Program-made: the position numbers and the translations under genes
Assembly: GCA_019802505.1 (NCBI GenBank)
Contig: JAFMOC010000031.1
Coordinates: forward strand, 5,728,501-5,792,500
Length of the DNA: 64,000 nt
Origin: Corydoras sp. C115
Taxonomy: Eukaryota > Chordata > Actinopteri > Siluriformes > Callichthyidae
Direction of reading: 5' to 3'
In this document: positions 1 to 12,354 of the stretch, in pieces
Position numbering within the stretch: position 1 is the first letter of the stretch
How the letters are laid out: every line of letters starts with the position of its first letter
Notes under the pieces: model-generated
Told to the model about the DNA's origin: nothing
The model's database searches: none
The model's input: only the letters and a program-made list of their open reading frames with translations

Positions 1-1816
1 CTGGATTAAAATAATGAAAAAACTTTCACTAACTGTCTCTCAACTTGAAGTAGTTAATTAATTACTGGCCTTTTTATTATTTACTAAAACTTTTGCAAAG
101 TAGAAAAAAAAATCCAACAAGTAGGTCAAGAGCAAAAGTGAGGCAAGAGAGGAATGTGCTTAAAATGAATACATCACACAAATTAAATACTGTATGATTT
201 TATTAAGAAATAAACGTTAGAAGTGGTTTTATTACTTAAATCTTCTAATAACAAATTGTGTCCATGTGTAGGTCAGTGTATATTGTATAGTCCTATTTTT
301 GTAAAACAAAGTTCATGGGATGATGATGTAATTGCAGATAATAGACAGATGGTCAATTAATTTAATTAAGTAATTGAACCTTTTTTTTCTACAATAATGT
401 GTTGGAAAATTTCCATTTCAATATTTCCATATTTTAGTTTTACCTGTCTTTAATAACATCCAATGAAATGAAACTTAAAACTTAAATGTAAATGTATTAT
501 CATTTAATATAAATTAGGTTGTCAATTCAAAACACTTTATTTCTTTTGTCATCATCTATTCCTAACTATTATGCCGGGTTTTTTTTTTTTTTACACGGTA
601 AACAATATAAACATACTGCACTGTAATTAATAATAATTAATTGCTATGATCCTTTTAATTGAAAAAATTAATTAGGTTCAGATTCACTTGTATAAATACA
701 TGAAGAAAAAAAAATATTGTATATTAATGTATAAATGTACAGTACATTTAACACTAATAATTAAATCTATAAATCATCGAATTTGAAGTTGTCATTATTT
801 TAACAGAAATAAAGATAATGGATTAATAATGTAATAAAATATTTGATTAAATTCATATAATTGGATTGTTATTATATTTAGTAGTTTAAATATCAACTGC
901 TTAGAGCTGATTTCTAAAATGTAAATGTACTTAGAAAGCAATTCACAACGACCAGATATGGTAAAAATAACTCACAAAATACAAACCATATGAGGCACAC
1001 AACGTGTCTGAAGGGGATTGAACACTGACCTCGCCGTCCATTGTTTCCAAGGGTTTTTTGGTTGAAAAGCCATTAAATAAAAACACATACATACAATATA
1101 TGAATTAAATAAATACTTGTGGTAATATAATTGTATTATGTAGTCAGTGTATTGTATGTAAGGGGTTACAAAAAATTGCCTATGCAGCCATTTTGACCCC
1201 ATTTCCATATTTCTTCACAGCAGACGACATGATGTCTCAGTTAAATTTGTCAGAAACACATTTTCATTGTCCACTAAAAGCAAGCGCAGTATGCGCAATA
1301 GGTGACATGTTTGGATGTGAACAAGCTGAGAAGAGGGAAAGCTGAATCACAAGAGAAGTGTGGGCTGCTGACATGTACTTCCATTTGTGCATGCACTGTA
1401 CAAAATGTGTGTGAAGCGACTGAGCAAACAGGGAACTCAGAACTTTAGAAAGAAACGATGCTAAGGGAACACAACTGGTAAAAGTACTGATTTACAGATT
1501 TCGAAGAGGGATTTCTTTTTGCTGCATGTCTGCAGCCGGCCGCTGAGCCTCACGCAGACTCCCTGATGGAAACCTACGACCTGTGTTTGCATAAAGCAGG
1601 TCTGCATTATATAATCAGGAAGTGTTCTGCCAACATCCTGCAGCTTGTTTACAGTGACATCTCGTTGCCAGGGCGATGAGGTCCTGCCTGAGAGTGTCTT
1701 CATTAGTGACTATGCATGGTTGAATCAGTGGCACTCTGCTCAGTCACCTTGTTGAAGACTAATGGTCATATAACATATAGGTGGAATCTTTAAAAGCACA
1801 TTCGTACTTATTAATC
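1..1816. other. AT-rich intergenic DNA
   Basis: No gene seen. From 1 to 970 the sequence is very AT-rich. From about 1200 to 1740 it is more balanced and free of repeats. Short reading frames lack any recognisable domain. Confidence 0.6.
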
Positions 1817-2110
1817 AGAATCAGAATCAGTTTTATTTTGCCAAGTATGTTACACACACAAGGAATTTGGTTCCGGCATGATGGTGTCTCTCTTGTAAAA
1901 TGACAATTTACAATTTATACACTTGTATTTACAAATAACAAATTTTCTGTACATGTGATATGTTATAAAATATGAATGTAAAGGTGCATTTATGCTGTAG
2001 TAATTACAAGCTGTTTATAAGTGTAATGGCGAGGGGAAAGAAACTGTTTGAGTGTCTGGTTGTTTTGGTGTACAGTGATCTGTCTGCCTTAAGAGAGTAG
2101 TTCCTCTTGT
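1817..2110. repeat. dispersed (AGAATC)n-ended repeat, copy 1
   Basis: It begins with tandem AATCAG units, then TTTTATTTTGCCAAGTATGTTACACACACAAGGAATTTGG, and continues to an AAACTGTTTGAGTGTCTGG/TTGTTTTGGTGTACAGTG region. The same order of blocks recurs at 36437-37340. Shorter copies lie at 5568-5700 and 27826-27880. This is a common fish dispersed repeat, probably the tail of a non-LTR element; I cannot name it. Confidence 0.6.
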
Positions 2111-2114
2111 AGTT

Positions 2115-5100
2115 GCTATTTACTGTAACGATGGTTTTTCATTTTTGCACGATTCAGTTCGTATGGTACATATACCAGCTGATTTGATGCCTTGCGTTCA
2201 TTTACTTCCAGGCTGTATAATTATGACTCCAGACACAAAGTATAAAAAAGGGTATCAAACATGGATTCATGCAACAGGCGCTTGTAAGTTCTACGAAAGC
2301 TCTAATATGTACAGATACACATCATAGCACACTGCAGTATTGTATTCCCCTGACTGATTTTATATGTTTAACTGACAATTATAAGATGTAAATTGCATTT
2401 CTTTCCAACAGAAGACAAACACACGTTATGCTACAAATCACATCAACAAAGTCAGCAAGCAGTCATACAAATCATTTATTCAAGAGCTGTCAGACATTTG
2501 ACAAATTACTAATTTATTACGGTTGCAGCATTAACAATTGAGCCATCTTTATATGGTGGTGGGGAAAAAAAAACACGTTTTTCATTTAAGCCAATTCCCC
2601 AAACAACATGTAAACGTCCCCTTGTGAGGTCAGCAGGAGGCGCTATAAATCTGTCAGCTCGCTGATGAAACAGCACCATAACAGACATGAGTGATGAGAA
2701 AGGTCTTTGAATGACATCACAGCAGTGTGTGGACATTAATTAAACATTAACAATAACAGTCCATGATATTAGGATTTTTATATTGAATCGGGACTTTGAC
2801 CTCGTCCCCCAACAGACTGCCTAGCTGGGCCATAAAGACAACTTATATGTCCCATGACACCAATGCATCACATCCCTGCATCACTCAACGCATCGTGAGT
2901 TAACACAAGTGTGTTCTTGTTCTGATTTAGAAGTGGCTTTAAGTACACAGTTTAATCACATTAAAACAAAGACATCCATCTTTACACTTTGCTTAATCAC
3001 AGAATTAGTTTTTCCCATAACATACATGAACATCTGGAAAGTTATGATTACATGAGATTATGGATAATATAGAATTAGACCCAGATTATCACATAAAAAT
3101 AACATTATTATTAGTCCTGCCTTAGTAGCATCTATATTAAGTGCTTATAAACATATTATATTGACAGATATTCTCTCATTCTCTCGCTCGCATTTAAAAT
3201 CAACTCAATAAAATAAAAAAAATTAAACTGACATTCATGCAGGTCGCAATTGAAGCCCATATCATCACATTTTGTGAATAAATAACAATACATATATTCA
3301 GAGGGTTGTTCATGACTACACTCCTTGAAGGACCCACAAATACTCACTGGATTAAAAGGATTTCTTAAGCTATTTTCACTTAGAAAAATTCTAAAGTGTC
3401 CAAACTTTTTCAGAATGAAAAACGTCACCCTGCTCCATCCGTTTTTGTTATCAACGAAATTATTATTTCATTATTATTTTTACGTTTAGGACTCAAAAAC
3501 AAACCGATGACTGAATTTTCAAATATATTTTGATATTTTATTTGTATTGAATCTTCCCAAATTTGCTTTTTAATGTATATTTTACTTAAGAGTCATTATG
3601 TTTTAAGATCTTCTTGAAAGTGTTTTTTAAAGAAGCCGATAACATGTTGCCGTAGCTTTGTAACCATCACCCCGCAGCCTTTAGGCCAAAATAATAAAGA
3701 AATATTGTAGATTTCAGTCCTTACTCTAAATGTTAGTACTTCAAAGCTTCACATGATGAACCTACATTGCTTATTTCAAATTGAAGATAATTGTTTTTAA
3801 AAATAAAATAACAAGCAAGCATCACTAACAAGAACACATTAAAGGTTCATCAGCCATTAGTTGATAATTGGTGTTACAAATAACATGGCAATATTTGGAA
3901 AATGTGACAAAACGCAGCTCTTGTAATTATGTGATCAAAGCGAATGTGTATGCCACTGCAAAGAAGTTAGGCCTGTAGACCCACCAAAAGCGAGCGCAGA
4001 TTAAGACCACACAGGACTATGGTGCTATGGCAACTAAAAAGGCTTCATCCATATTATCACCAGTTTTTAATTTTGGATCACTGCTTGCAAGTAATATGTG
4101 CAGCTTTGGCGGCCTTGGATTTTATAAGTAATAGTATTAGAAGCAAAAGCAGCATCTGAGGTTGCAGAAATAATAATAATAATAACAACAATAATAATAA
4201 TAATAATAAAAGTATAAAATTAAATCCTGCTTATCCAGCTTAAAACATCAGATGAATTCCCAAAAGAGGTTTTCAAATTATATACTTTTTTTTTTTTAAT
4301 ATCCAAACGGAATTGCAGCTTTGCAATGACATCAAGAAAATAAAGTTTTTAAATGCTCAAGTCTAGGACTAATTTAAGACAAGCTGAGGGCATCATGGAG
4401 TCAGTTAATAATGCATGCTGCAGTGTAAACACTGAATTTCCTTTATTAAATTTTAAACAATTATTGCAGTGTTGTGTGCATCGTTTAAAAAGAACAATCC
4501 TTAAGGCTGCCACTGAAGTGTTTTTCATTAAGATGTAATACTTTGTAATCGCCACCACTTTCATGTGAAGCCTGACAAATACGAATTGATCAAAATTATT
4601 TCAATTTGTAAAGATAATTAAATCTCAACACACCAGATAGCAATGTGCTATGATGTCCATGAACTTATTAGTTTTGTATTCTGTCTGCCAATTAGCTAAT
4701 TTAATCTGTAAGAACCTCTGTGTTTGATTGCAACTTATTTCCAGACACAGCCAGGCAGAATGTTGATCACAAAAAGCAAAATAGGAAACTGCCGTTTAAC
4801 ATGATGCTTTGGATAAATGATACAATGTTCGAAAAGATGACAGTAATACATTAAGAAGGTTATATAAGGAAAATACAGCCAACTTAATGTCATCACATCA
4901 AATAGCATAAAACATGCAGGTTTTGTTTTGTTTGTTCTTCGCAGTGAAGAATTACAAGACATTTTCATCATAATCACTGTGTTAAAGCACGCTGCTGTTA
5001 AGAACAGACCACAGAAAAGACATACAGGAATGTTAGACGTTCTGAAGCAGAAAGGCTTACAGCATTCTGGCCTGAAAACTAATTCATATGATTGGAATAG

Positions 5101-7070
5101 ATTTTTGCAATCATTCAAAATATTATTAAATATAACTACATTTATTTTTTTTTTTTTTTTTTGCCAAGACCTAAAATGAGGAATTGGATGCAAGATTAAA
5201 CAGATCACAATGGGTCCTTCATTAAAACTACATCATGGCACTGACAATACACTTTTTTGTGATCATTTTGATCTAAATCTTTTAAGTTTAATAGTAATCA
5301 TGATGTAAGTTTTCTGTAACAGCCTTTGTCACTTTCAAAAACCTGGTTGGAATAACAAATGCAAACATGTAAAAATTAAAAAAAAATTAAAATATAAATG
5401 GCAGCCATTATAAGAACATTTAGTGATCACGATTGAATGAGAGAAATAAAAACAATAAAATAACTACACAAATACAAAAACATAGACCAATTACTTTTTC
5501 AGGGTTTACTATGTTCTAGTATAACTAACTCACTCATTCACTCACTCGACCTAATTATTTGCAATTCATCAGAATCAGAATCACTTGATTTAACTTTAAT
5601 TCATACACTTTAATGAATTTAATTCATTTAAATGTTACACATACAAGGAATTTGTCTTGGTGAGTGCACACATGTACATCATTTAACATACAATGTCTTG
5701 TTGATATATAAATCAACAAGACAGCACACAGACTTTTAAACTACCTGTATGTATGCTGTTTTTTACACATTTATATATATACAGTGTATTAGATGCTATT
5801 ATTTACAGATAATTACAAAATGAAAGGATATTTAAACAACATATATTTCGTGATGTTGACCTAGAATTGTAAATACATCAAAATGACAAACAAAAGTTTT
5901 AGGATACTGCAGGGCTGAATAGTAAAGTTCAAATTGTAAACAATTTATAATTTAAAATAAGATTTACCATGAATAATATGACTTACCACAAGCCAAAATA
6001 ACTGACATTTGTACTGAGAATAACATTAACGTTCTATAATCATGTGTTCTAAATAAAAAGGAAGCCTAAGATTTGCATAAAGATTTAAATCCAACTAAAG
6101 CTGCAGTAAGGTTTCTACTTTGTCAGCAAATAATACTGTAGCTATTGTATTGTAATTTATAGTTAATAATTCAAGATTAAAGTAATATTTCCATTACACT
6201 TCACTACCCCATCATATCTGTGCAGGTGATAAAAATGTAATGGTTAGTAATAAAGATTAGCCTGAACTGTACGCTGTAATAAAGAAAAGTATTAAAAAAG
6301 ACAGAAAAGTAACACCAAATAAAAAAAAAATCTATTAAAACTAATTGTCAAACCCAAAAGAGCAAAACATTATACTTTTTATGGTCCTGACAAAATCTCA
6401 TTAGCAATCACATTACCATGAATTACTTTAGCAGGAATTAAGCAAATAGATACTTATTACAGCCCTGTGCAATTTTTATGGATTCATGATAATTAAAACT
6501 TTTTTTTTTTATTTTTACTATGTCTATCATAATGGAAAATAAGTATTTACTCCATTAAATGGGTTCCCTTAAAAGGTCAGCAGTCACTTTTCTACTCTGC
6601 TATGAAGAAACAAACCTTTATCTACAAGCAATTAAACCAATAAAATACTTCAAGATGCTTTTTTGAAATTATAAGAGCTGCCTTTTACAACGGCAATGTA
6701 AAACTCATGGCTGAAATGGCAACATTCATTCTGCAAAGTAATAAAACCATTCAAGATAAACATGGAAAACTGTTATTAATAGATTTGTAAATTTCATGTT
6801 AAACGGCGTACCAGACGACAGGAGGTAAAATGATCATCAGTCACATGGGAGACTTTGCACCGATTCCTTTATAGAACTTTATATTGAAATTAAAAATAAG
6901 CCAAATACTGTGCACCCAATAAATAGCTTACACATCATGTAAAATGTAATTTAATAAATCAGAAATACAGTAACCATATTATAACTTTAGTTGATTTATG
7001 TTAATAGCGGAATATGTTAATGAGTCCATTGTTTACAATAATGTTAACACATTTGGAAACTGAAGTAATC
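2115..7070. other. AT-rich intergenic DNA
   Basis: No gene or SINE seen. It holds an (AAT)n tract at 4170-4209, the short repeat at 5568-5700, a perfect hairpin at 5694-5723 and otherwise unique AT-rich sequence. Confidence 0.6.
5568..5700. repeat. dispersed (AGAATC)n-ended repeat, copy 2
   Basis: TCAGAATCAGAATCACTTGATTT followed by TGTTACACATACAAGGAATTTGTCTTGGTG. It is a shorter and more diverged copy. Confidence 0.5.
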
Positions 7071-7075
7071 GATTT

Positions 7076-7132
7076 TGCCTACTGTATATACACATAGAGG
7101 AATTTATCTTCATTTAACCCATCCGTGCAGTG

Positions 7133-7172
<40 letters not shown>

Positions 7173-7326
7173 GGAGCGGTGGGCAGCCCTGTATACAGCG
7201 CCTAGGGAGCAATTGGGGTTAGGCGCCTTGCCCAAGTGCACTTCAGTCTTTGTACATGGTGGGACCGGGAATCGAACCGGGGACCTTCAGGTCGTAAGGC
7301 TGGTTCCTTAACCTATGACTGTCCCC
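7076..7326 (-). mobile_element. second tRNA-like SINE family with internal (CA)n
   Basis: Read on the minus strand it starts GGGGACAGTCATAGG, contains a B box (GGTTCGATTCCC) and continues into GGGCTGCCCACCGCTC, a (GT)n tract (7134-7171 on the plus strand) and TTTCACTGC. A partial copy lies at 38631-38765. This type of element is widespread in fish genomes. Confidence 0.65.
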
Positions 7327-7380
7327 TGTTTTTGTTTTTTAATGATCTAGAGTATGTAAATTGTATTAAAGGCTTAAAAT

Positions 7381-7708
7381 CCTTTCATTCATTCATTCAT
7401 TATCTTCCGCTTTATCCTATATTAGGGTAGTGGGGGGGGTTCCCCATGCCCATCCAGGAGAGAACGTTTCGGGCGCTGGGCAGATACACCCAGGACAGGG
7501 CGCCAATCTATCGCTGGGCACACACTCACACTATATTGGGCAATTTAGAGAACTCAATTGACTTGATCCATGTTTTTGGACTGTGGGAGGAAACCGGAGA
7601 ACCCGGAGGAAACCCACGCGGACACGGGGAGAACATGGAAACTTCACCCAGATGGGGATTCGAACTGGGAATCCCTAGTGCTGAGAGGAGAACATGCCAA
7701 CCACTAAT
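7381..7708 (-). mobile_element. tRNA-derived SINE, near full length, head truncated
   Basis: Reading the minus strand gives a B-box-like GGTTCGAATCC region, a conserved body (GGGTTTCCTCC, CAAAAACATGG, CAATTGA, CCTGTCCTGGGTGTATCTGCCCAGCGCC) and a (GAAT)n-type tail. It is flanked by an 11-bp direct repeat, AGGCTTAAAAT, at 7370-7380 and 7709-7719, which marks a retrotransposition target-site duplication. It lacks the first 15-20 bases of the head present in complete copies. Confidence 0.85.
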
Positions 7709-7864
7709 AGGCTTAAAATAACGTGAAAAAATATTAAATGCAAACTAATGAACACTATTCCATGCTGTTATGAGAAGAAAATGAAATGTAGGTGACGTCA
7801 ACTCTAATATGCTTTAAATTATAAACAAAACTAGTAAGAATATACTGTTTGTAACTCTGACCTT

Positions 7865-7990
7865 GACTATTGTACTGGGGATCAAGGTTCGAATTCTGAT
7901 CTGGATGGCATATCCATGTTGCCCCTGTTTCAGCATCTCCAGCTTCCTCCCACAATCCTGGCTGCATAGCTACACTTCTTGTGAAACATT
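7865..7990 (+). mobile_element. old SINE relic
   Basis: B-box-like GGTTCGAATTC followed by a diverged body (CATATCCATGTTGCCCC, CTTCCTCCCACAATCC). It is a related but distinct and ancient copy. Confidence 0.45.
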
Positions 7991-9071
7991 TCAGATTTTG
8001 TTCACCTGTTCAGTTATAAGGAGAAAAAAAGGTTTTTGCAAAGATGATGGTAATAAATTTAAAGGAGCCATGATGGACAGTTAACCGATTCAGTCTGTTT
8101 CTCTCATCTTTTATCTATTGAGCACTGTCTTCACCGGACAGGCAGAAGGTTTTTATATTTTCTTATATTTTATATAAATATTTCAGACAGGTGCACAAAA
8201 GCATCAGGTGCTCCGGCGTTCTGGCATTCTTTGGTTCTAAATATTCCTAGCCGTGCCATCATTTTGGCGTAGGTGCTGGTCTACCATCCATTCACCCCAG
8301 ACTAAACTTGACATTGGGTTAACATATCAGACAATGACACGCCATGGGGGTCTCCGCTGGTGTCTCTGTCGGCCTTATGACATCTCCAATTTCCCTTGTT
8401 TCAGCACCAATGTCAGCTGCCTGGACACAATAAGGACCGGGGACAGGATGTGTCAGATCCCAACAATAGTTCTATTTAAAAAGGTCAACATTTGGCTGGC
8501 TGCTGAAATTGCAGGCACTGAAATAATTAATTAAAGGCCTGCCGTTGGTGCTTGTACTGTGAGTGAAGCTTTCTTTCTTTTTTTCCCCACTCTCTAGAAC
8601 CTTACACAGACAAGCCACAAGTGAGATCCATTGCCTCAGCAGTTTCTCTGGCTTCACCGATCATTCACAAATCAGCATTCACAGCAGCTTCACCATCACA
8701 GTAACGTATTAAATTAAATGTACTTTATTTTTTTTTATTACTTATATATATCACTGTAATAGTTTTATTACAACAATTATTTACTTATAGTAATAGCAGC
8801 ATGTTACTGATATAGCTGTAGAAGGTGGAGCCAGATTGAGCAATAGAGCATTAAATGAGTACACTGTATAAATATTAGGGCTCCTGATATGATAATTGGA
8901 AGATGAAAACACAAGGTCCTGATGTACAGATCAGTTTTGGAGCATTTGGTTGTTTTCTCCCATCTTTGTAAAGATGTGACACAGCCACATATTAAGAGAT
9001 CATCACTGTAATTACTGTTAAGACGTCAGCAGCTAATAATGTCGTGAACCTCTGCTGTTGTGTGTGATATT

Positions 9072-9441
9072 CATTCATTCATTATCTCCCGCTTTTATCC
9101 TCTATTAGGGTCACGGTGGAGAACGTCTCGGGCGCTGGGCAGATAGACCCAGGTTCTCCAGGGGAGAACGTCTCGGGCGCTGGGCAGATAGACCCAGGAC
9201 AGGGCGCCAATCCATCGCTGGGCACACACTCACTCACACACACACTCTATATGGGGCAATTTTGAGAATTCAATTGACTTGATCCATGTTTTTGGACTGT
9301 GGGAGGAAACCGGAGAACCCGGAGGAAACCCACGCAGACACAGGGAGAACATGGAAACTCCACCCAGATGGGGATTCGACCTGGGAATCCCTAGTGCTGA
9401 GAGGCGAACGTGCTAACCACTAAACCACCGTGCCGCCCGTC
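9072..9441 (-). mobile_element. tRNA-derived SINE, full length with internal duplication
   Basis: A complete copy with the head GGGCGGCACGGTGG and a (GAAT)n tail, flanked by TGTGATATT at 9063-9071 and 9442-9450. A 36-bp segment is present twice (9118-9153 and 9163-9198), so it carries a short internal tandem duplication. Confidence 0.85.
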
Positions 9442-9700
9442 TGTGATATTGTGTTGTATTGTACAAAATATTTATAAGTTGACTTGAAAATTTGTCCATT
9501 ATGACTCATAATCCTTATTCAAATGGAACTATCCACTAAAGATGTGAAAGGAATTAAGTGAAGTGGCATTTCTAAAACGTAGTAGAAATGTGTAGTACAT
9601 TTACAGACATCTAGTACATTCAAGTACATTTACATTTGTAGTACATTTCTAAAATGTAGTAGAAATGAAAGACGGAGAAAATATTATAGGAATATTATAA

Positions 9701-9842
9701 TTCATTCATTATTATCCGTTTAATCCTATATTGGTGTCGTGGTAGGACGGCATGCCCATCCAGGGGAGAGCATTTCGGGCACTGGGCAGACACCCAGGAC
9801 AGAGCACCAAACTATCACTGGGCACACACTCACTCACACCAT
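9701..9842 (-). mobile_element. older SINE, tail half, interrupted by a younger copy
   Basis: The tail-side part of a diverged SINE copy. The other half resumes at 10184, after the inserted SINE at 9843-10183. Confidence 0.75.
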
Positions 9843-10183
9843 TCATTCATTTATTCATTCATTATCTCCCTCTTTATCCTCTATTGGGGTCGTGGGGGGG
9901 AGGGGGGTGTTCCCCATGCCCATCCAGGGGAGAACGTCTCGGGCGCTGGGCAGATAGACCCAGGACAGGGCGCCAATCCATCGCTGGGCACACACTCCCT
10001 CACACAGACACTCTCTATTTGGGGCAATTTTGAGAATTCAATTGACCTTGATCCATGTTTTTGGACTGTGGGAGGAAACCGGAGAACCCGGAGGAAACTC
10101 ACGCAGACACGGGGAGAACATGGAAACTCCACCCAGATGGGGATTCGAACCTTAGTGCTAACCACTAAGCCACCGTGCCGCCC
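9843..10183 (-). mobile_element. younger SINE nested in an older SINE
   Basis: A full-length copy from the (GAAT)n tail to the head GGCGGCACGGTGGC. It is flanked by a 12-bp duplication, CACTCACACCAT, at 9831-9842 and 10184-10195. The duplicated bases belong to the older SINE, which proves the nesting order. Confidence 0.85.
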
Positions 10184-10355
10184 CACTCACACCATATTAA
10201 GGGCAATTTAGAGCAGCCACTTAACCTTTAATACATGTAATACATGAAACCCAGACACGGGGAGAACATGAAACATGGAAATTTCATCAAGATCAGGATT
10301 CGAACCTGGATCCCCAGCACAGAGAGACAAACTTGCTAACCACTAAGTCAGCAAA
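10184..10355 (-). mobile_element. older SINE, head half
   Basis: Continuation of the copy begun at 9701. It is diverged, with recognisable CACGGGGAGAACATG, GGATTCGAACC and TGCTAACCACTAAG words. Confidence 0.7.
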
Positions 10356-10495
10356 ACATTCTATTGAAACACTTAATGAGAACAATTAACACGATTTCCA
10401 GCCATTTTATCCTGATCACCTTCTTGTTTCTACATTTATTGTTTAGTTTAACAGCAGTACTTACCATTTAAATGCCCTTACGTCACTTTCTAGTT

Positions 10496-10800
10496 CAATT
10501 CAGGACGGAGTGCCGTTAAACAGGACGGTTTTAATAAACAATAAACAATAAACAATAACGTGGATAAACACAAACGCCACGCTGGCTACGTCACAAACGA
10601 GACGACGCAAGAGCAGGTGAGGGCAAGGGGCGGGGCATAATAGACACAAAAGAGGGCGGAAACAGGTGACGCAGTTAACCCCATAATTAACAAGAATTAA
10701 AAAACGGGTCGCCTCAGTCCCTAAATCTGATTGGCTGAGCCGCTTGTCGAGCCGTGACGTAATTAGAAAAGCAAACGGACGCCTGGCCGCTTCCCATTTG
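10496..10800. promoter_or_regulatory. GC-rich, promoter-like island (or unrecognised repeat)
   Basis: Within AT-rich DNA this stretch has GGGGCGGGGC (Sp1/KLF-like), an inverted CCAAT box in GATTGGCTGAG, and TGACGTAA (CRE-like). It contains an AATAAAC triplet near its left edge. No exon is recognisable beside it. It might equally be part of a mobile element that I do not recognise. Confidence 0.3.
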
Positions 10801-11463
10801 TATTAATGCGTGATATACAATAAACTATTTAAATTAATGCACCATAAATCGAAATATAGATTAATATAACTATTATATTATATAACATAATCATTCGCAA
10901 TGCGCACTAAGCCTGTTTGTAGATACTAAGCTATTAATTTTCATTTTACAAATCGAACTACATTACATCGCGGAAGACTACTTAATTGACGTGCTTTTTT
11001 TTCAATAAACGCGTTTATGAATCAAACATTGTTTTTTTTTTCTTTATAGTATGTTTGTAAGTGTTTTATAAAAGCAGTAAGTCACTCAGTTTGTGAATTA
11101 TTGTAAAATTAATCACGGGAACGAGGTGTTGTGATGTTTATTTATTCGCATTAATGCACAGTGTCTTATTGCTTTACTAATTCCTCGTAAATTAAACAAA
11201 ACCAAATACACGAAACTTTGCTAAACATTAACATATTCGTTGTATTTTTATAACTGAAAATCTGATTTCCACTCTGACTTTACACTGAGTTACTCAAAAA
11301 GTGATAAACCTAATAAACATAATCATCTCAGGTCAGTTATGTGTTACAGTTGACTATTTTTTTTTATTTCACTGCACAGATCAAATCTCCATTGACATCC
11401 ATGCCTTCTTTGTTTTTGAGGTTGACTATGTAATAACATTTAAGAATAAATTTAACATCCACC

Positions 11464-11772
11464 ACTCAGCACTGGGGATCCAGGTTTGAATCTCAATCTG
11501 GGTGGAGTTTCTATGTTCTTGTGTCTGCATGGGTTCCCTCCAGGTTCTCTGGTTTTGTCCCACAGAACCAAAAAAACATGGATTCAAGGTAAATCGATTG
11601 CTTTACATTGCAGTATGTGTGTGAGTGAGGGAGTGAGTGAGTGTGCCCAATGATAGATTGGCGTCCTGTCCTGGGTGTATCTGCGCAGTGCCCCAAACCC
11701 TGTCCCCTTGATGGGCATGGTTACCCCCCACGACCCTAGTAGAGTATTAAGCGGAAGATGAATTCATGAATT
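11464..11772 (+). mobile_element. tRNA-derived SINE, plus orientation, diverged
   Basis: Head-to-tail on the plus strand from a degenerate B box (GGTTTGAATCTC) to a tail of ATGAATTCATGAAT type. The first part of the head is missing. Confidence 0.75.
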
Positions 11773-12284
11773 TTTAGACACTGAACATGTCAAATCTCCA
11801 TCGTCATTAATATTACAATTCAGTAATAGAATTTCGAGAATAAATTTAGTACTTGATTAATTTTACTGCTAAAACTACAAAAAATAGTATTCTTCAATAA
11901 ATGAAGTTGAGAGTAAATTGAGCCATATCAATTACAAAAGTGCACTTGTTATTGTTTGTTTTGAAGTTGTGAATCTGATCAATCATTCCTCGACTAGTTC
12001 ACATTTTATACTTATTGCTCTGATCTAGTTTTGCTTTTCATTGTTGTTGAAAGTGGTTTGTTCAGCTAAGCAATAAAGTACTTAATTAACAGATGGCTTT
12101 GTTTCTCTTCTAGGGTCAGAAGTGTAAGAATCAAAGCAGTGTAAACATTTCATGTTTTCATGAAGAGCCACAATGTATGTTCCCTTCAGACAATGTTTTG
12201 TAAATGTGCTCCACGTGTGATCTTCTTAAGTTTGCCCTCTCGTCCTGACCTCTCACCCCTCTTTTCTGTCTCACTGATCTCTAG

Positions 12285-12354
12285 GTTAGAGTCTGTGTGT
12301 AAACACAGATGCATACGCACCGCCATGATCCAGAACGCACAAACCCGAGCACAG
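12285..12354 (+). other. candidate non-coding exon with consensus splice sites
   Basis: A pyrimidine-rich tract ending TGATCTCTAG precedes 70 bp that end CACAG|GTGAGC. Both splice sites are close to consensus. Another CCACTCCACAG follows 50 bp later. I recognise no protein in any frame, so if this is an exon it would belong to a non-coding RNA. Chance is quite possible. Confidence 0.2.

Noticed and set aside
4735..5208. 157-codon open frame on the minus strand
   Set aside because: No family resemblance, and it includes a poly-K run from a T-tract. A chance frame is the simplest reading.
7240..7310. tRNA-like B-box sequences such as GGGAATCGAACC (and many others)
   Set aside because: They belong to SINE heads. 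None has a complete cloverleaf with a matched acceptor stem, so no functional tRNA gene is called.
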